Counted from the first letter of the stretch, positions 18,463-27,490 are shown. The stretch: 64,000 nt of DNA from Ampullimonas aquatilis (GCF_049675895.1 NZ_CP183834.1:3410001-3474000); one strand, 5' to 3'. Notes: generated from the sequence alone by a model not told the origin. A program made the numbers and translations.

Positions 18463-19005
18463 ATGACCCGCATTCAAGCCCTTGACCATGCCAACACCCC
18501 TGCTGCCGCCCAACCTACTCTGGACGCTGTGCAAAAGAAACTCGGCATCGTGCCAAATCTGTTTAAGACCTTTGCGCATTCACCAGCCGTACTCAATTTT
18601 TATCTGGCCCAAACCGAAACTCTGGCCGGTGGCGTATTGTCTGCCAGTCTGCGCGAGCAATTGGCGGTTGCCATTGCCGCCGCCAATACGTGCGACTACT
18701 GCGCCTCTGCCCACACCCTGCTGGGCCAGGGCGCTGGCGTCAGTGTGGCCGAATTGACCAACAACTTGCATGGCCGCTCCGACAACAGCAAAACCCAGGC
18801 TGCCATCACTTTTGCCCAAGCCATCGTTCAAAATCGTGGTCGTGTCAGCGATGAACAACTGCAGGCTGTACGCAGTGCCGGTTACAGCGAAGCCGAAATT
18901 GTAGAGATCATCGCCCATGTTGGCGTTAATACCTTCACCAATTACTTCAACCATATTGCTGCAACCGTGGTCGACTTCCCACTGGTGAGTACCAATCTGG
19001 CATAA
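18463..19005 (+). CDS. Carboxymuconolactone decarboxylase/AhpD-like protein
   Basis: This 180-residue member of the peroxidase-related CMD family has the AhpD-type redox motif CDYCASAH (Cys-x-x-Cys, then His) after the helix EQLAVAIAAAN. The fold is a helical trimer-former, and a role in peroxide or alkyl hydroperoxide detoxification is likely but unproven. The ribosome binding site caggag just upstream supports the start. It is probably controlled by the divergent AraC regulator. Confidence 0.88.
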   Translation: MTRIQALDHANTPAAAQPTLDAVQKKLGIVPNLFKTFAHSPAVLNFYLAQTETLAGGVLSASLREQLAVAIAAANTCDYCASAHTLLGQGAGVSVAELTNNLHGRSDNSKTQAAITFAQAIVQNRGRVSDEQLQAVRSAGYSEAEIVEIIAHVGVNTFTNYFNHIAATVVDFPLVSTNLA

Positions 19006-19057
19006 CCCCACCGTTCTCCTCCTCAAGGTCCGATCACGCTTTCCCGCCTGATCGATT

Positions 19058-19092
19058 CACCGAACCAGCTAGCTGCGGTTCGGTGTTTTTTT
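19058..19092. terminator. Rho-independent terminator
   Basis: The 9-bp stem CACCGAACC / GGTTCGGTG is followed by a T-run. It ends the AhpD-like gene and directly abuts the stop codon of the convergent PIN-domain gene. Confidence 0.88.
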
Positions 19093-20557
19093 ATTCGCGC
19101 TTTCCAAGCCAAGCTAATCTTTCCAACTGATTAGTTGATAAAAAATCATATAAGGTAAAAGAATTAAACTCATTAATCGACCCGAAAATTATTGAAGAAC
19201 AGCGATTTTCAATCATGATAGATCGGAAATAATTTCTAAAACTTTCTAATTTACGAATCGCAACTGGCTCAGCTTGACTAGTAATTGCAACAATCAAAGA
19301 AAAGCTTTTAATAGACCCATTCATCAACTCTTGAAAAGCTTTACTTAAAGTAAATTCTATATGTGAATCATGTTCAATAGCTTCGAAAATATCCGAAACA
19401 AATATCACATGGTATCCCGCAGATACTTGTTCATCCACACTTATAAAATGAGGAAATCCGATTTCATTTAGTTTTACTGGACAAATGTTTTCTTGAATCC
19501 ACCTCATCACCCTAAGTTCAAGATGATTACCTATATTTGAGATGGAATCAGTTTTTATAGTTAACATTCTTTCCAAATTAGATTTATGAACGAAATCAAT
19601 ATAGTCACCTATCAAATCACGCTCATAATCAATAGATTTGGATAGCTGTTGAATATCCTCAACAGATTCCGTTGAGACTGTATTTTCAAAATTTTTATTT
19701 GCATGTTCAATAAAGTTCGGCCATGAGTACATCCAGAATAATTCCACTCCCGATTCTCGCTTTATTTCACTCATTAGCTCTGAATGTGGTCCAATTGTCT
19801 TACCCTTTTCTCTCCACCACCAATCCTCCTTAACATCTTGAGTAACTAGTATTACAGCTTTAATTTTTTGTTTCCGAGCATGCTCAATCAGTTGATTCCA
19901 TAGTATTAAATCTCCAAATTTTTTTTGATAAACAATATGATCAAAAACAAAGGTTGCATCATTTAAATTTTTCTCTTTAGAAGCATCCTCATAACCTGGA
20001 GGTATTCTCTGCTTGTACCTTTCTTCGCCCCTTTTAAAAAGTTCATCTAGTTCCGATTGATCTTTCGGCGCCCCCCCAACTCTTCCATCAAATAAATTAT
20101 CAATCTCGTTCCTAATTGGATCTACAGATGAGATATCAAGTAACGACTCATGTATTTTCTCAATTGCATTAACTAAAGCTTGATTGACTTTTTCATAATC
20201 ATCTAATAAGGGTTGGGTCAATAAATCAAGCCCCCTCTTATCCATCTCAAGGTCTTCAATTCTTTTTTTAATACTATTTACTGATTGTTTTGTGTCATTT
20301 AAAACCTTCTCTGTAGATAACCGCTCACCCTCAATTACCGTCAATCTATTGCGCTGAAACTCTAGCGCTACCTGGTGTGGAATCCAAAGCTTTTCTTTCA
20401 TTTTGTTCAGAAGACTCAGGGACTCTTCACGGGCTTTTTTTGGTAATCGGTACAAACTGAGCAAGATATTTGTATCAATAACAATAAGCCCATCTTTCCA
20501 CAATCGGGCGAATTCATCTTCATTCGGTGAGTAATAACCAGTAAATGATTTCTTCAT
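19091..20557 (-). CDS. PIN-domain (PIN_8/DUF4935-like) protein, AT-rich
   Basis: This 488-residue protein starts with a PIN-like nuclease domain. LIVIDTNILLSLYR (Asp28) carries the first acidic residue, and a second acidic patch is in HQVALEFQRNR. A later LVTQDVKEDWW segment plausibly holds the remaining catalytic acids. A long Lys/Glu-rich coiled region lies between about residues 75 and 160. The C-terminal 160 residues match nothing I know. The gene is much richer in A+T than every neighbour, as is the 150 bp upstream of it. It sits alone between two housekeeping-type genes, which suggests horizontal acquisition. RNase or tRNase activity and a defence role are inference only. Confidence 0.75.
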   Translation of the reverse strand: MKKSFTGYYSPNEDEFARLWKDGLIVIDTNILLSLYRLPKKAREESLSLLNKMKEKLWIPHQVALEFQRNRLTVIEGERLSTEKVLNDTKQSVNSIKKRIEDLEMDKRGLDLLTQPLLDDYEKVNQALVNAIEKIHESLLDISSVDPIRNEIDNLFDGRVGGAPKDQSELDELFKRGEERYKQRIPPGYEDASKEKNLNDATFVFDHIVYQKKFGDLILWNQLIEHARKQKIKAVILVTQDVKEDWWWREKGKTIGPHSELMSEIKRESGVELFWMYSWPNFIEHANKNFENTVSTESVEDIQQLSKSIDYERDLIGDYIDFVHKSNLERMLTIKTDSISNIGNHLELRVMRWIQENICPVKLNEIGFPHFISVDEQVSAGYHVIFVSDIFEAIEHDSHIEFTLSKAFQELMNGSIKSFSLIVAITSQAEPVAIRKLESFRNYFRSIMIENRCSSIIFGSINEFNSFTLYDFLSTNQLERLAWLGKRE

Positions 20558-20774
20558 AATTGAAGTTCTTAAATCTTTTAATTAAAAAATTGCACCAAGA
20601 AACAATATCTTTACTAACATTTCAAATGTTACGTGAATGTTTATAGTTAGGAGCACTTATTAAAATTTTTTTTAACACTAAGAAAATTTGCTTACTATAT
20701 CAATTCAAAATCGCGCCTCACATCAGAATCCAGCATAATCACAGCTAACGATGAAACGAGACAGGGAGCAAATG

Positions 20775-21191
20775 ATGGCCTACGACAACAACAATGTGTT
20801 TGCAAAAATTCTGCGCGGGGAGATTCCCTGCACCAAGGTATATGAGGATGAGCTGACGCTGGCTTTTATGGATATCATGCCGCAAGCCGAGGGGCATACA
20901 CTGGTGGTGCCCAAGGAGCCCGCCGTGACTTTGCTGGATTTGTCGCCCGCTGGCGCGGCCAACGCCATTCAGATTGTGCAAAAGATGGCCACCGCCGTAA
21001 AAAAGGCGCTGGATGTACCAGGCTTTACGCTGATGCAATTGAATGGCCCGGAAGCTGGCCAGACTGTGCCACATATTCACTTTCATATTATCCCGCGGCA
21101 AGAAGGTGTGGCCTTGCGACGCCATGCCGATTCGATGGAAAGTCCGGACAAGCTCAAGGTGATTGCCGACAAGATCAGGGCGCATCTGTAG
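20775..21191 (+). CDS. HIT-family nucleotide hydrolase/transferase
   Basis: This 138-residue histidine-triad protein starts with NVFAKILRGEIPCTKVYED and carries the catalytic HIHFHI triad near the C-terminus, as in HinT. It probably hydrolyses phosphoramidates or related adenylated nucleotides. Among in-frame starts (20751, 20772, 20775) the ATG at 20775 has the best spacing from GGGAG at 20764-20768. Confidence 0.9.
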   Translation: MAYDNNNVFAKILRGEIPCTKVYEDELTLAFMDIMPQAEGHTLVVPKEPAVTLLDLSPAGAANAIQIVQKMATAVKKALDVPGFTLMQLNGPEAGQTVPHIHFHIIPRQEGVALRRHADSMESPDKLKVIADKIRAHL

Positions 21192-21244
21192 TCATCGCAG
21201 CAAGGCGCGGTGCCATGCCGCGCTGGCAGGTTTGGTAAAAGAAT

Positions 21245-21278
21245 TCATCATCACCAAGACGCCAAGTGCGCCAAGAGA
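21245..21278 (+). repeat. CACAAAGACACCAAG-type dispersed repeat
   Basis: TTCATCATCACCAAGACGCC and the bases after it share the pattern TTCA..AC.AAGAC.C.AAG with the inverted copy at 21464-21494 and with 33601-33630. Similar motifs (cacgaagacacgaag) are scattered through many bacterial genomes. Confidence 0.5.
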
Positions 21279-21463
21279 ATCTAAAATTTAATTACGACAA
21301 AGTCCTTAACTGGCACAAAGAAGCGCTTTGCTGCTTGCAACTTCCTCTCATACGTCTTACCTCTATTTACAGTCAGCTCTTTACAAACTGCCGTTTTCAT
21401 CAACCATCCATGCTTTAGTTGTTCAACATCGCCATACCTGCATCGCTCAAATCACATTCGTTT

Positions 21464-21494
21464 TGGCTTTTCCCTTCGTGTCTTTGTAGTGAAG
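21464..21494 (-). repeat. CACAAAGACACCAAG-type dispersed repeat, inverted copy
   Basis: Read on the minus strand it gives TTCACTACAAAGACACGAAG. It is inverted relative to the copy at 21245-21278, about 190 bases away. Confidence 0.5.
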
Positions 21495-21825
21495 CGCTCG
21501 TCCCAACCCTGCTTGGCAATTCCAATTTTTTCAGCATTGCTTCACGAGTTGCCGATTGCTGCGTCCGAAGTGATGTCAAAGCATGTCAAAACCGCATTCT
21601 GCTCACATCCTGTCACAAACCCGGCGCAGTTGTCATGAAGCACACATGGCTTATTTCTACCATTAACTCATGGGTTGCCAAAGATTGCAGTCATTGATGG
21701 CGTGACGATATCACTCACCGCATCGCATGATCTTCAGCGCGTTTTGCCTGGCACTTTGATCGCACCAGCATTAAGCACTTTGACAGATTTTGAACCGTTT
21801 TAATTTGATTGATAAGGGAGTTGCC

Positions 21826-23670
21826 ATGAAGTCTTTAATTCAACCGTGGCTGGTGTTGAGTCTGGCCGGATCGATAGCCTTTACAGGTTGTGGCGGCGGT
21901 AGTGGCAGTACCACAAGTACATCCACAACCAGCGCCAGCAGCACCGAAACCACCGCTACCGGCACCGTCACCGGCTTTGGCAGTGTGATCATTGATGGTG
22001 AAGAATACGATACCAGCGCAGCCGTGGTGAGCACCAGTACTGATCCATCCACCAGTACCGAAGTACCGGCATCGGATGTTGCGCTGGGCATGCAGGTCAC
22101 TGCACAAATCAGTGCCAGTGGCAAAGTCACTACGATGGTATATGCAGCCGCCACCATTGGCCGGGTTACTGCCGGCAGCGCAACCAGCATGACGGTATCT
22201 GGCCAGACGGTGGTGCCGTCGAGCAACCCGGCTTTACCTACCATCTACTCCGGTGTCGGCAGCATGGCCGATATTGCAGTGGGCGATTTGGTGATTGTAT
22301 ATGGCATCACCACTGGCAATGGCACGATTACCGCCACGCGGATTGAAGTGAAAGATCCATCTACTGCCACCAAGACGCGCGTCGTGGGCAACATCAGCAA
22401 TCTGGACACAGCAGCAAAAACCTTTACGATTGGTGGCCTGACTGTCAACTACTCGGCCACGACTCTGATACCCAGTACCCTGTCGCTGACCAATGATCTG
22501 ACCGTCACCGTTTGGAGTGATAGCGCCCCGACCAACGCCGGTGTGTTGACGGCCAAGGTAATCGCGGTTTCCAACGCCAATATGACCGATGGCAACAGCG
22601 CCCGCGTGGGTGGCTGGGTACGCAACTACAGCGCCAGCAACAAAACCTTTGCGCTGGGCAATGTGACCGTGGATGCCAGCACCGCCAACTATACCAATGG
22701 CGTTGCCGCAGACCTGGCCAATGGCCGCGCCTTGCGCGTATCGGGCAGCTTTAGCAATAATCTGCTCAAAGCCAGCACGATCCAGTACATCCGCAATCTG
22801 GGTGATAGCCAGGTGGTGCTGACGGGTGCCATTACCGATTTTGTTTCTGCCAACAACTTTGTGGTGCGTGGCGTGCCAGTCTCAACCAGTGGCGCCACCT
22901 TTGTGAATGGCACGGCTGAGAATCTGGCCGATGGCGTGCTGGTGCGCATCACTGCACCAAGTACCAGCAGCGATGGCAGCACGCTCTCAGCCAGCAAGAT
23001 AGAGTTGATCACCACGGCCAGCGGCAAGATTCGCACACTGGCTGGCAAGGTGGAAAACTATGATGCATCATTGGGCACCTTCAATCTCAACAAGGTGTCC
23101 ATGAAGCTCGCCAGCAATGCCACTTTTAAAAACAGCAATGGCACTGCCGCTACCGTGACCGACTTTAACAATGATGATATTGCCGTGGTTCGTGGTGCCT
23201 TTGTGAGTGGTGTGTTTACGGTCAATGCTGTGCAATTCGGAGGTGGCGCAAGCTACACCGTCACCGGCATTCCCGGCGTGGCCTACAACGTCAATGCCAC
23301 AGCCGGCACCTTTACGCTGAATGGCTCGCTGGTCGTGACCAATAGCAACACGGTGATATACGGCGGCACTTTATCCAGCCTGCGCAGTGGCGCCACCATC
23401 ACCGTGGACGGTACCGTATCGGGTGATCAGGTAACAGCATCGCAAATCACTATCACCACGCCCAACAACGGCACCTACGCCAATGTGCAAGGTTATGTGA
23501 GCGACTTCGTTTCCACTGCCAACCTGCGCATCAACGAGCAACTGGTCGATGCCAGCAACGCCAGCTACATCAACGGCAGCGCTGCCAACCTCGCTGATGG
23601 TATCCGTGCCATTGCCACCGGCAGCATGAAAAACGGCACCCTGGTTGCCACCACGATCACTTTCCCATGA
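21826..23670 (+). CDS. DUF5666 repeat lipoprotein
   Basis: This 614-residue protein starts with a lipoprotein signal ending in the lipobox FTGC, followed by a Gly/Ser/Thr linker. The rest consists of at least five divergent DUF5666-type modules of about 60-100 residues, rich in Val, Thr, Ala, Asn and Ser, with recurring patterns such as VTGFGSVIIDG, NLADG and the alternating strands of small beta barrels (OB-like). An envelope location is expected and the function is unknown. The start at 21826 has the ribosome binding site aagggag. Confidence 0.85.
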   Translation: MKSLIQPWLVLSLAGSIAFTGCGGGSGSTTSTSTTSASSTETTATGTVTGFGSVIIDGEEYDTSAAVVSTSTDPSTSTEVPASDVALGMQVTAQISASGKVTTMVYAAATIGRVTAGSATSMTVSGQTVVPSSNPALPTIYSGVGSMADIAVGDLVIVYGITTGNGTITATRIEVKDPSTATKTRVVGNISNLDTAAKTFTIGGLTVNYSATTLIPSTLSLTNDLTVTVWSDSAPTNAGVLTAKVIAVSNANMTDGNSARVGGWVRNYSASNKTFALGNVTVDASTANYTNGVAADLANGRALRVSGSFSNNLLKASTIQYIRNLGDSQVVLTGAITDFVSANNFVVRGVPVSTSGATFVNGTAENLADGVLVRITAPSTSSDGSTLSASKIELITTASGKIRTLAGKVENYDASLGTFNLNKVSMKLASNATFKNSNGTAATVTDFNNDDIAVVRGAFVSGVFTVNAVQFGGGASYTVTGIPGVAYNVNATAGTFTLNGSLVVTNSNTVIYGGTLSSLRSGATITVDGTVSGDQVTASQITITTPNNGTYANVQGYVSDFVSTANLRINEQLVDASNASYINGSAANLADGIRAIATGSMKNGTLVATTITFP

Positions 23671-23758
23671 TGGTTAGCTAGCACCCACCATGTCCGTTTG
23701 ACGGTGCGGCGTTGGCGGGAAGCTTCCCAGGCTCACCAACCCAGCCCACACCGTCTTT

Positions 23759-23796
23759 AGTGCCGGAACAGATCAAACCTGTTCCGGCACTTTTTT
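23759..23796 (+). terminator. Strong rho-independent terminator
   Basis: An 11-13 bp perfect stem (core TGCCGGAACAG / CTGTTCCGGCA) with a 7-base loop and six T residues, downstream of the DUF5666 gene. Confidence 0.93.
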
Positions 23797-23814
23797 ACCA
23801 AAACCACTAAATTG

Positions 23815-23889
23815 AAGGAGTATCAGTCAAAATAATAGCCTTAAGTGCGTAAATAAATAGGGTTAAAATATACCCCTATTAAGTATATT
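23815..23889 (+). repeat. Dispersed ~72-bp intergenic element, copy 4
   Basis: It begins AAGGAGTATC, has the AGTGC core at the 27-base offset, ATATAC, and AGTATATT 38 bases after the core. It can also fold as AATAGGG / CCCTATT. It lies directly after the terminator and ends 15 bases before the yaeQ start. Confidence 0.9.
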
Positions 23890-23904
23890 GATTGAGCGAA
23901 CACC

Positions 23905-24450
23905 ATGGCACTCAAAGCCACCATCTTCAAAGCCAACCTGCAAATCGCCGACATGGACCGTCACTACTACGCCGACCATGCCCTCACCATCGCCCGCCAC
24001 CCATCCGAAACCGATGAGCGCATGATGGTGCGCATTCTGGCCTTTGCCATCAACGCCCACGAACATCTCGAATTCACCAAAGGCCTGAGCGAAGCCGACG
24101 AGCCCGACCTCTGGCAAAAAGACCTCACCGGCCAGATTGAACACTGGATCGAAGTCGGTCAACCCGACGACCGCCGCCTCATCAAAGCCAGCAACCGCGC
24201 CGACAAAGCGACGCTCTACTGCTACGGCGGCCAGGGTGCACAACAATGGTGGAAAGCCATCGAAAACAAACTCACCCGACTGAATAACCTCACCGTCATC
24301 GACCTCCCTCAAGACGCCACTCAGGCTCTCGCCAAACTGGCCGAGCGCAGCATGAACCTGTCCGTTACCATTCAGGAAGGCCAGATCATGGTGGGGAGTG
24401 ACAAAGGTGTGGTGGAAGTCGTGCCGGTGGTGTTGAAGGCGGGGAAGTAA
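23905..24450 (+). CDS. yaeQ: YaeQ family protein
   Basis: The 181-residue protein matches YaeQ along its whole length: MALKATIFKANLQIADMDRH at the start, then ARHPSETDERMMVRILAFA and HWIEVGQPDDRRLIKAS. YaeQ has a nuclease-like (PD-(D/E)xK-type) fold and was once linked to RfaH suppression; its activity is unknown. It is probably expressed from its own promoter, since a terminator and a dispersed repeat lie directly upstream. Confidence 0.92.
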   Translation: MALKATIFKANLQIADMDRHYYADHALTIARHPSETDERMMVRILAFAINAHEHLEFTKGLSEADEPDLWQKDLTGQIEHWIEVGQPDDRRLIKASNRADKATLYCYGGQGAQQWWKAIENKLTRLNNLTVIDLPQDATQALAKLAERSMNLSVTIQEGQIMVGSDKGVVEVVPVVLKAGK

Positions 24451-24591
24451 ACCAGGCGATATTTATAATTTAGCCAATTCGCCAATCATAGTGCAATTAC
24501 CGGCCAGACCCGCCTTTATTATATTATTAAAAATTTAATTATTTATCAACTGCCCTGCCACATTCAACATCGCTCAGGATATTTTCTGACA

Positions 24592-25230
24592 TCACACCGC
24601 ACGCCGCTGCTCTGCCAACAAGCGCAACGCCAGCCCACCAAGCACGGCCCCCATCACATAACGTTGTACGGCAAGCCAATGACGGTTTCGCGCAAACCAT
24701 CTGGCAATATTGGCAGCACATAGCGTAACTAGCAGATTGATCGTCGCACCAATCAACACCTGCGTAAAACCCAATGTCAGACTTTGGCTCAACACCGAAC
24801 CATGAGCGGGCACGATAAACTGCGGCAAGACTGAAAGATAAAAAATAGCGACCTTGGGATTCAGAATGCTGGTCAGCAAACCCATCGTAAACAGACGATG
24901 CGTCGATTCATCTGGCAAAGCTTTGGGCTCAAACGGGGAACGCGCACCCGGACGAACCGACTGCCAGGCCAACCAGACAAGGTATAAGGCACCCGCCATC
25001 TTTAAAATTTCATAACCTAATGGTACTGCCATGAACAAGGCTGTCAGGCCCAATGCTGCAGAACACATATGTACCGTAAAACCAACCACCACGCCCGTCC
25101 ACGAAATCACACCAGCGCGCTTGCCCTGGCACAAAGAACGCGATATCAGATAAATCATATTGGGTCCGGGCGTTAAAGCCATCAGCAAAGCGGCGGCGGC
25201 AAAAACCAATAAACCTGAAGTGAGTATCAT
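24592..25230 (-). CDS. LysE-family amino-acid exporter
   Basis: This 212-residue inner-membrane protein has about six hydrophobic helices and the family signature ALTPGPNMIYLISRSLCQGKR near the N-terminus. LysE/RhtB proteins export amino acids or homoserine lactones. The substrate cannot be told. The start at 25230 (MILTSGLLVF) is preferred over a TTG 15 bases upstream. Confidence 0.88.
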   Translation of the reverse strand: MILTSGLLVFAAAALLMALTPGPNMIYLISRSLCQGKRAGVISWTGVVVGFTVHMCSAALGLTALFMAVPLGYEILKMAGALYLVWLAWQSVRPGARSPFEPKALPDESTHRLFTMGLLTSILNPKVAIFYLSVLPQFIVPAHGSVLSQSLTLGFTQVLIGATINLLVTLCAANIARWFARNRHWLAVQRYVMGAVLGGLALRLLAEQRRAV

Positions 25231-25320
25231 GATGAACCTTAACAAGGAAAACGAATATGCAAGTGTAATGATTTACACAAGCTCATGTAGAGCACAGATC
25301 TATCAAATTAACTGTACTGC

Positions 25321-25659
25321 TTATATACAACCAGGCAAATAGGGGCCGACTTTTTTCTTGAGCAGTCGGATCAATTCGGCATCCATAAATAGATAACGAT
25401 CCGGAATGTCCAGACTGATCACGCGTTTATCTCGTAAGTATGGTTTGAAATTAGCAGACAACTTGCTTTTGTGACTGCGCTCCATCACAAAAATCAAATC
25501 AGCCCATTCCAGCAACTCAGGCGTTAGCGGGTTATCAGCACCATAATTCGACCCTGCTGAGGCGCACTCCCATTCGGGCGTTTCAGAAAACAGCTGTTCA
25601 GCGGTTGGGCTACGCCATCGATTCAGGCTGCAAATAAAGAGAACGTGGGTGGGTGACAT
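25321..25659 (-). CDS. Low-molecular-weight tyrosine phosphatase-like protein
   Basis: This 112-residue protein has the phosphatase P-loop form ICSLNRWRSPTAE (Cys10 to Arg16, C-x5-R) at the N-terminus and an acidic DIPDRY loop near residues 85-90. Classical LMW-PTPs are about 150 residues and have CxGNxCRSP, so this is a short variant family. The nucleophile and arginine are intact, so it may be active. Confidence 0.75.
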   Translation of the reverse strand: MSPTHVLFICSLNRWRSPTAEQLFSETPEWECASAGSNYGADNPLTPELLEWADLIFVMERSHKSKLSANFKPYLRDKRVISLDIPDRYLFMDAELIRLLKKKVGPYLPGCI

Positions 25660-25674
25660 ACCACTTAAGAATAT

Positions 25675-26010
25675 TTAATGACCAAATATAAAGCGCACCA
25701 CGGCCATGCCCAAGGCAAACAGATAACCATAGGCAAATCGGTCAATACGGATCAGAGGTTGATCGAGCTTGCGCCGCCACGCACCGATTGTCATCATGGA
25801 TAATCCTGCGATGACAGGCGTAATCCCCACCCCCACCAGCCTGCCCACATACGAGGTAACAAACTGATTAGGAAATGGCCATAGGCTGATTGCTCCAATC
25901 AGCGCACCGAACAGGGCATAACCGACACCCGCCAACCAGGGTTTGGATTGCCGTTGAAATGGCGCAACCACGGCATGCCAGCCAAACTCAATCAAAGTTT
26001 CGGCAAACAC
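25675..26010 (-). CDS. Small membrane protein, start uncertain
   Basis: I do not recognise the family. The 111-residue frame from GTG at 26010 has two or three hydrophobic segments (GVGYALFGALIGAISLWPF and VGRLVGVGITPVIAGLSMM). The reading frame stays open upstream to a stop near 26063 and encodes a further hydrophobic stretch (IIEFLIELLAEIILQVF), but there is no ATG in that extension. The true start may be a rare codon, or an N-terminal segment may have been lost through an indel. Confidence 0.55.
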   Translation of the reverse strand: MFAETLIEFGWHAVVAPFQRQSKPWLAGVGYALFGALIGAISLWPFPNQFVTSYVGRLVGVGITPVIAGLSMMTIGAWRRKLDQPLIRIDRFAYGYLFALGMAVVRFIFGH

Positions 26011-26119
26011 TTGCAGAATTATTTCGGCGAGCAGTTCAATCAGGAATTCGATGATCGTGGCCCATTCATATCGCTAATGTGGCATTAAAGTAAACATTCA
26101 GTTATTAATTTCATTTTGG

Positions 26120-26577
26120 CTAGAGTTTGTTTGGGTTAAGCAAGCGATATTCATGATTTGGCCGGTCTGCCAATTGCGAAGCACTGATTACCCTTCGCAT
26201 CAATAAGGCAAACACAACAAACACTGTCACGACAATGCCTATTACTGCACTCAAATTGTTATGCGTGCTCACACCATAGATCACTGCAATCAAACAACCG
26301 ACAACTGCACGCAACAACACCAATGAATGTGACATACCAGATACTGATATCGTAGATTGTGTGGTTGGATCAAACCAGGCTTTTATAGAAGTCGTGGAAT
26401 CATTGGCAAAAGCACCGACTGTGCTTTGAGCCGAAAGCAATTTATTCGCACCATTTACACGCAAGCCATAAACTTTGACACCATCAACCTGAATATTAAA
26501 GTCGGTGATGACATACCCTTACCAACAACGATGGACTGGCCAGAAACCATAAGTGATTGAATGGGGCTGATATGCAT
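26120..26577 (-). pseudogene. Frameshifted small membrane protein gene
   Basis: Two open frames together read as one protein. From ATG at 26577 the frame gives MHISPIQSLMVSGQSIVVGKG. It then runs out of register at a CCC tract (GGG on the coding strand, 26516-26518). One frame over, it continues as YVITDFNIQVDGVKVYGLRV and further, through two transmembrane helices (LVLLRAVVGCLIAVIYGV and SAVIGIVVTVFVVFALLM), to the stop at 26120. A single missing base explains this. It could be a real mutation, a phase-variable tract or a sequencing error. The family is not recognised. It lies 15 bases downstream of the YqaE-like gene. Confidence 0.5.
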
Positions 26578-26592
26578 ATCAAAGTGTGCAAA

Positions 26593-26799
26593 TCAAATCT
26601 TTTTACCCAAAGCCTGTTCTATTTTTTTGTCAGTTTTGTATTGACCCAGTGCATAGGTAGCCCATATTGCCGCAGGTATCCAGCCAATAACGGTGACTTG
26701 CAAAATGAAACAGAAGATACCCGCAAATGGCCGCCCTATAGTAAAAAAAGAGACGAAAGGCAAAAATATAGCTAATAAAAGACGCACGGATTTCCTCAC
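26593..26799 (-). CDS. YqaE/Pmp3 family membrane protein
   Basis: This 68-residue protein has two transmembrane helices and the Pmp3/YqaE signature: LLAIFLPFVSFFTIGRP, then GIFCFILQVTVIGWIPAAIWA and YALGQYKTDKKI. Family members affect membrane potential and salt tolerance in eukaryotes; bacterial roles are poorly known. The frameshifted membrane gene follows on the same strand. Confidence 0.85.
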   Translation of the reverse strand: MRKSVRLLLAIFLPFVSFFTIGRPFAGIFCFILQVTVIGWIPAAIWATYALGQYKTDKKIEQALGKKI

Positions 26800-27053
26800 T
26801 TCCAGGATGAATTAAATTGGTTCAAAGTCCGATCAACTTTCAAACAAACCAACGTCTATACATGACAGCACTAATATTATCAAAACAAATATATCGATAG
26901 TAAACATTGCAATATTAATAGACCCGACTTTACATTCACCTTGTAAGTTTCCTCGTCTTTCCCCGACCAAGTCACACAGTAAGCGCATACTGATGATGCC
27001 TTGATTGCAGCTTGCTGTGGTTTCTCACAACTCATACAACGAAAGGTTTTGCG

Positions 27054-27485
27054 ATGACTGCCTCCAACTCATTTCCCATCATGCTGTTTACTTCATTCTT
27101 GCGCCGCTTGGTACCATTGGCTGGTGCTGCTGCCTTGATGGTGGCGCTACCGGCGCAGGCTTTGCAGATCATGCCTTATAGCGCTGCGGCACTAGCAAGT
27201 GCCGAGAAGACCGGCCAGTCTTATGCCTTGCACTTTCACGCCAGTTGGTGCCCGACTTGTCGAGCACAAGAAAAGGTGTTGCAAAACCTGCAGTCTGATG
27301 CCGAGCTGGACAAGGTGTCAGTACTGGTGGTGGATTACGACAAGGAGCATGATTTAAAGCTGGCACGTAAAGTACGCGCGCAATCGACGCTGATTGTTTA
27401 TCACGGCACGGCTGAAAAGGCGCGTCTGGCAGGTGATACCGACCCAGCCAATATCAAGACGGCACTTAAAGCTGGCTTGCAATAA
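27054..27485 (+). CDS. Exported thioredoxin-fold protein
   Basis: This 143-residue protein has a signal peptide (hydrophobic LVPLAGAAALMVALPAQA) followed by a thioredoxin-like domain with the redox motif WCPTC inside FHASWCPTCRAQEKVL. It is expected in the periplasm. The adjacent CcdA-like gene starts 5 bases after the stop, which suggests that electrons from cytoplasmic thioredoxin pass through CcdA to this protein. The start at 27054 gives a clean signal peptide. Confidence 0.85.
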   Translation: MTASNSFPIMLFTSFLRRLVPLAGAAALMVALPAQALQIMPYSAAALASAEKTGQSYALHFHASWCPTCRAQEKVLQNLQSDAELDKVSVLVVDYDKEHDLKLARKVRAQSTLIVYHGTAEKARLAGDTDPANIKTALKAGLQ

Positions 27486-27490
27486 GGTTG

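Larger units (their letters stand above)
21192..21825. other. 634-bp intergenic region without a supported gene
   Basis: An open frame at 21419-21697 reads like translated non-coding DNA (rich in Ser/Cys, no start signal), so no gene is called. The region contains two inverted copies of a short CAC(A)AAGACACCAAG-like repeat, at 21245-21278 and 21464-21494. A nine-base direct repeat, GCACTTTGA, lies near 21750 and 21775. Confidence 0.6.

Noticed and set aside
20640..20705. Possible tenth copy of the 72-bp element (GGAGCACTTATT, TAAGTGC-like on minus)
   Set aside because: The boxes do not occur at the fixed 27/38 spacing; it is probably chance in AT-rich DNA.
21419..21697. 92-residue open frame in the HIT–DUF5666 gap
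   Set aside because: Composition is like translated non-coding DNA, there is no ribosome binding site, and it overlaps a dispersed repeat.
23815..23889. Riboswitch upstream of yaeQ
   Set aside because: The structure is explained by the dispersed element, which is also found at unrelated genes.
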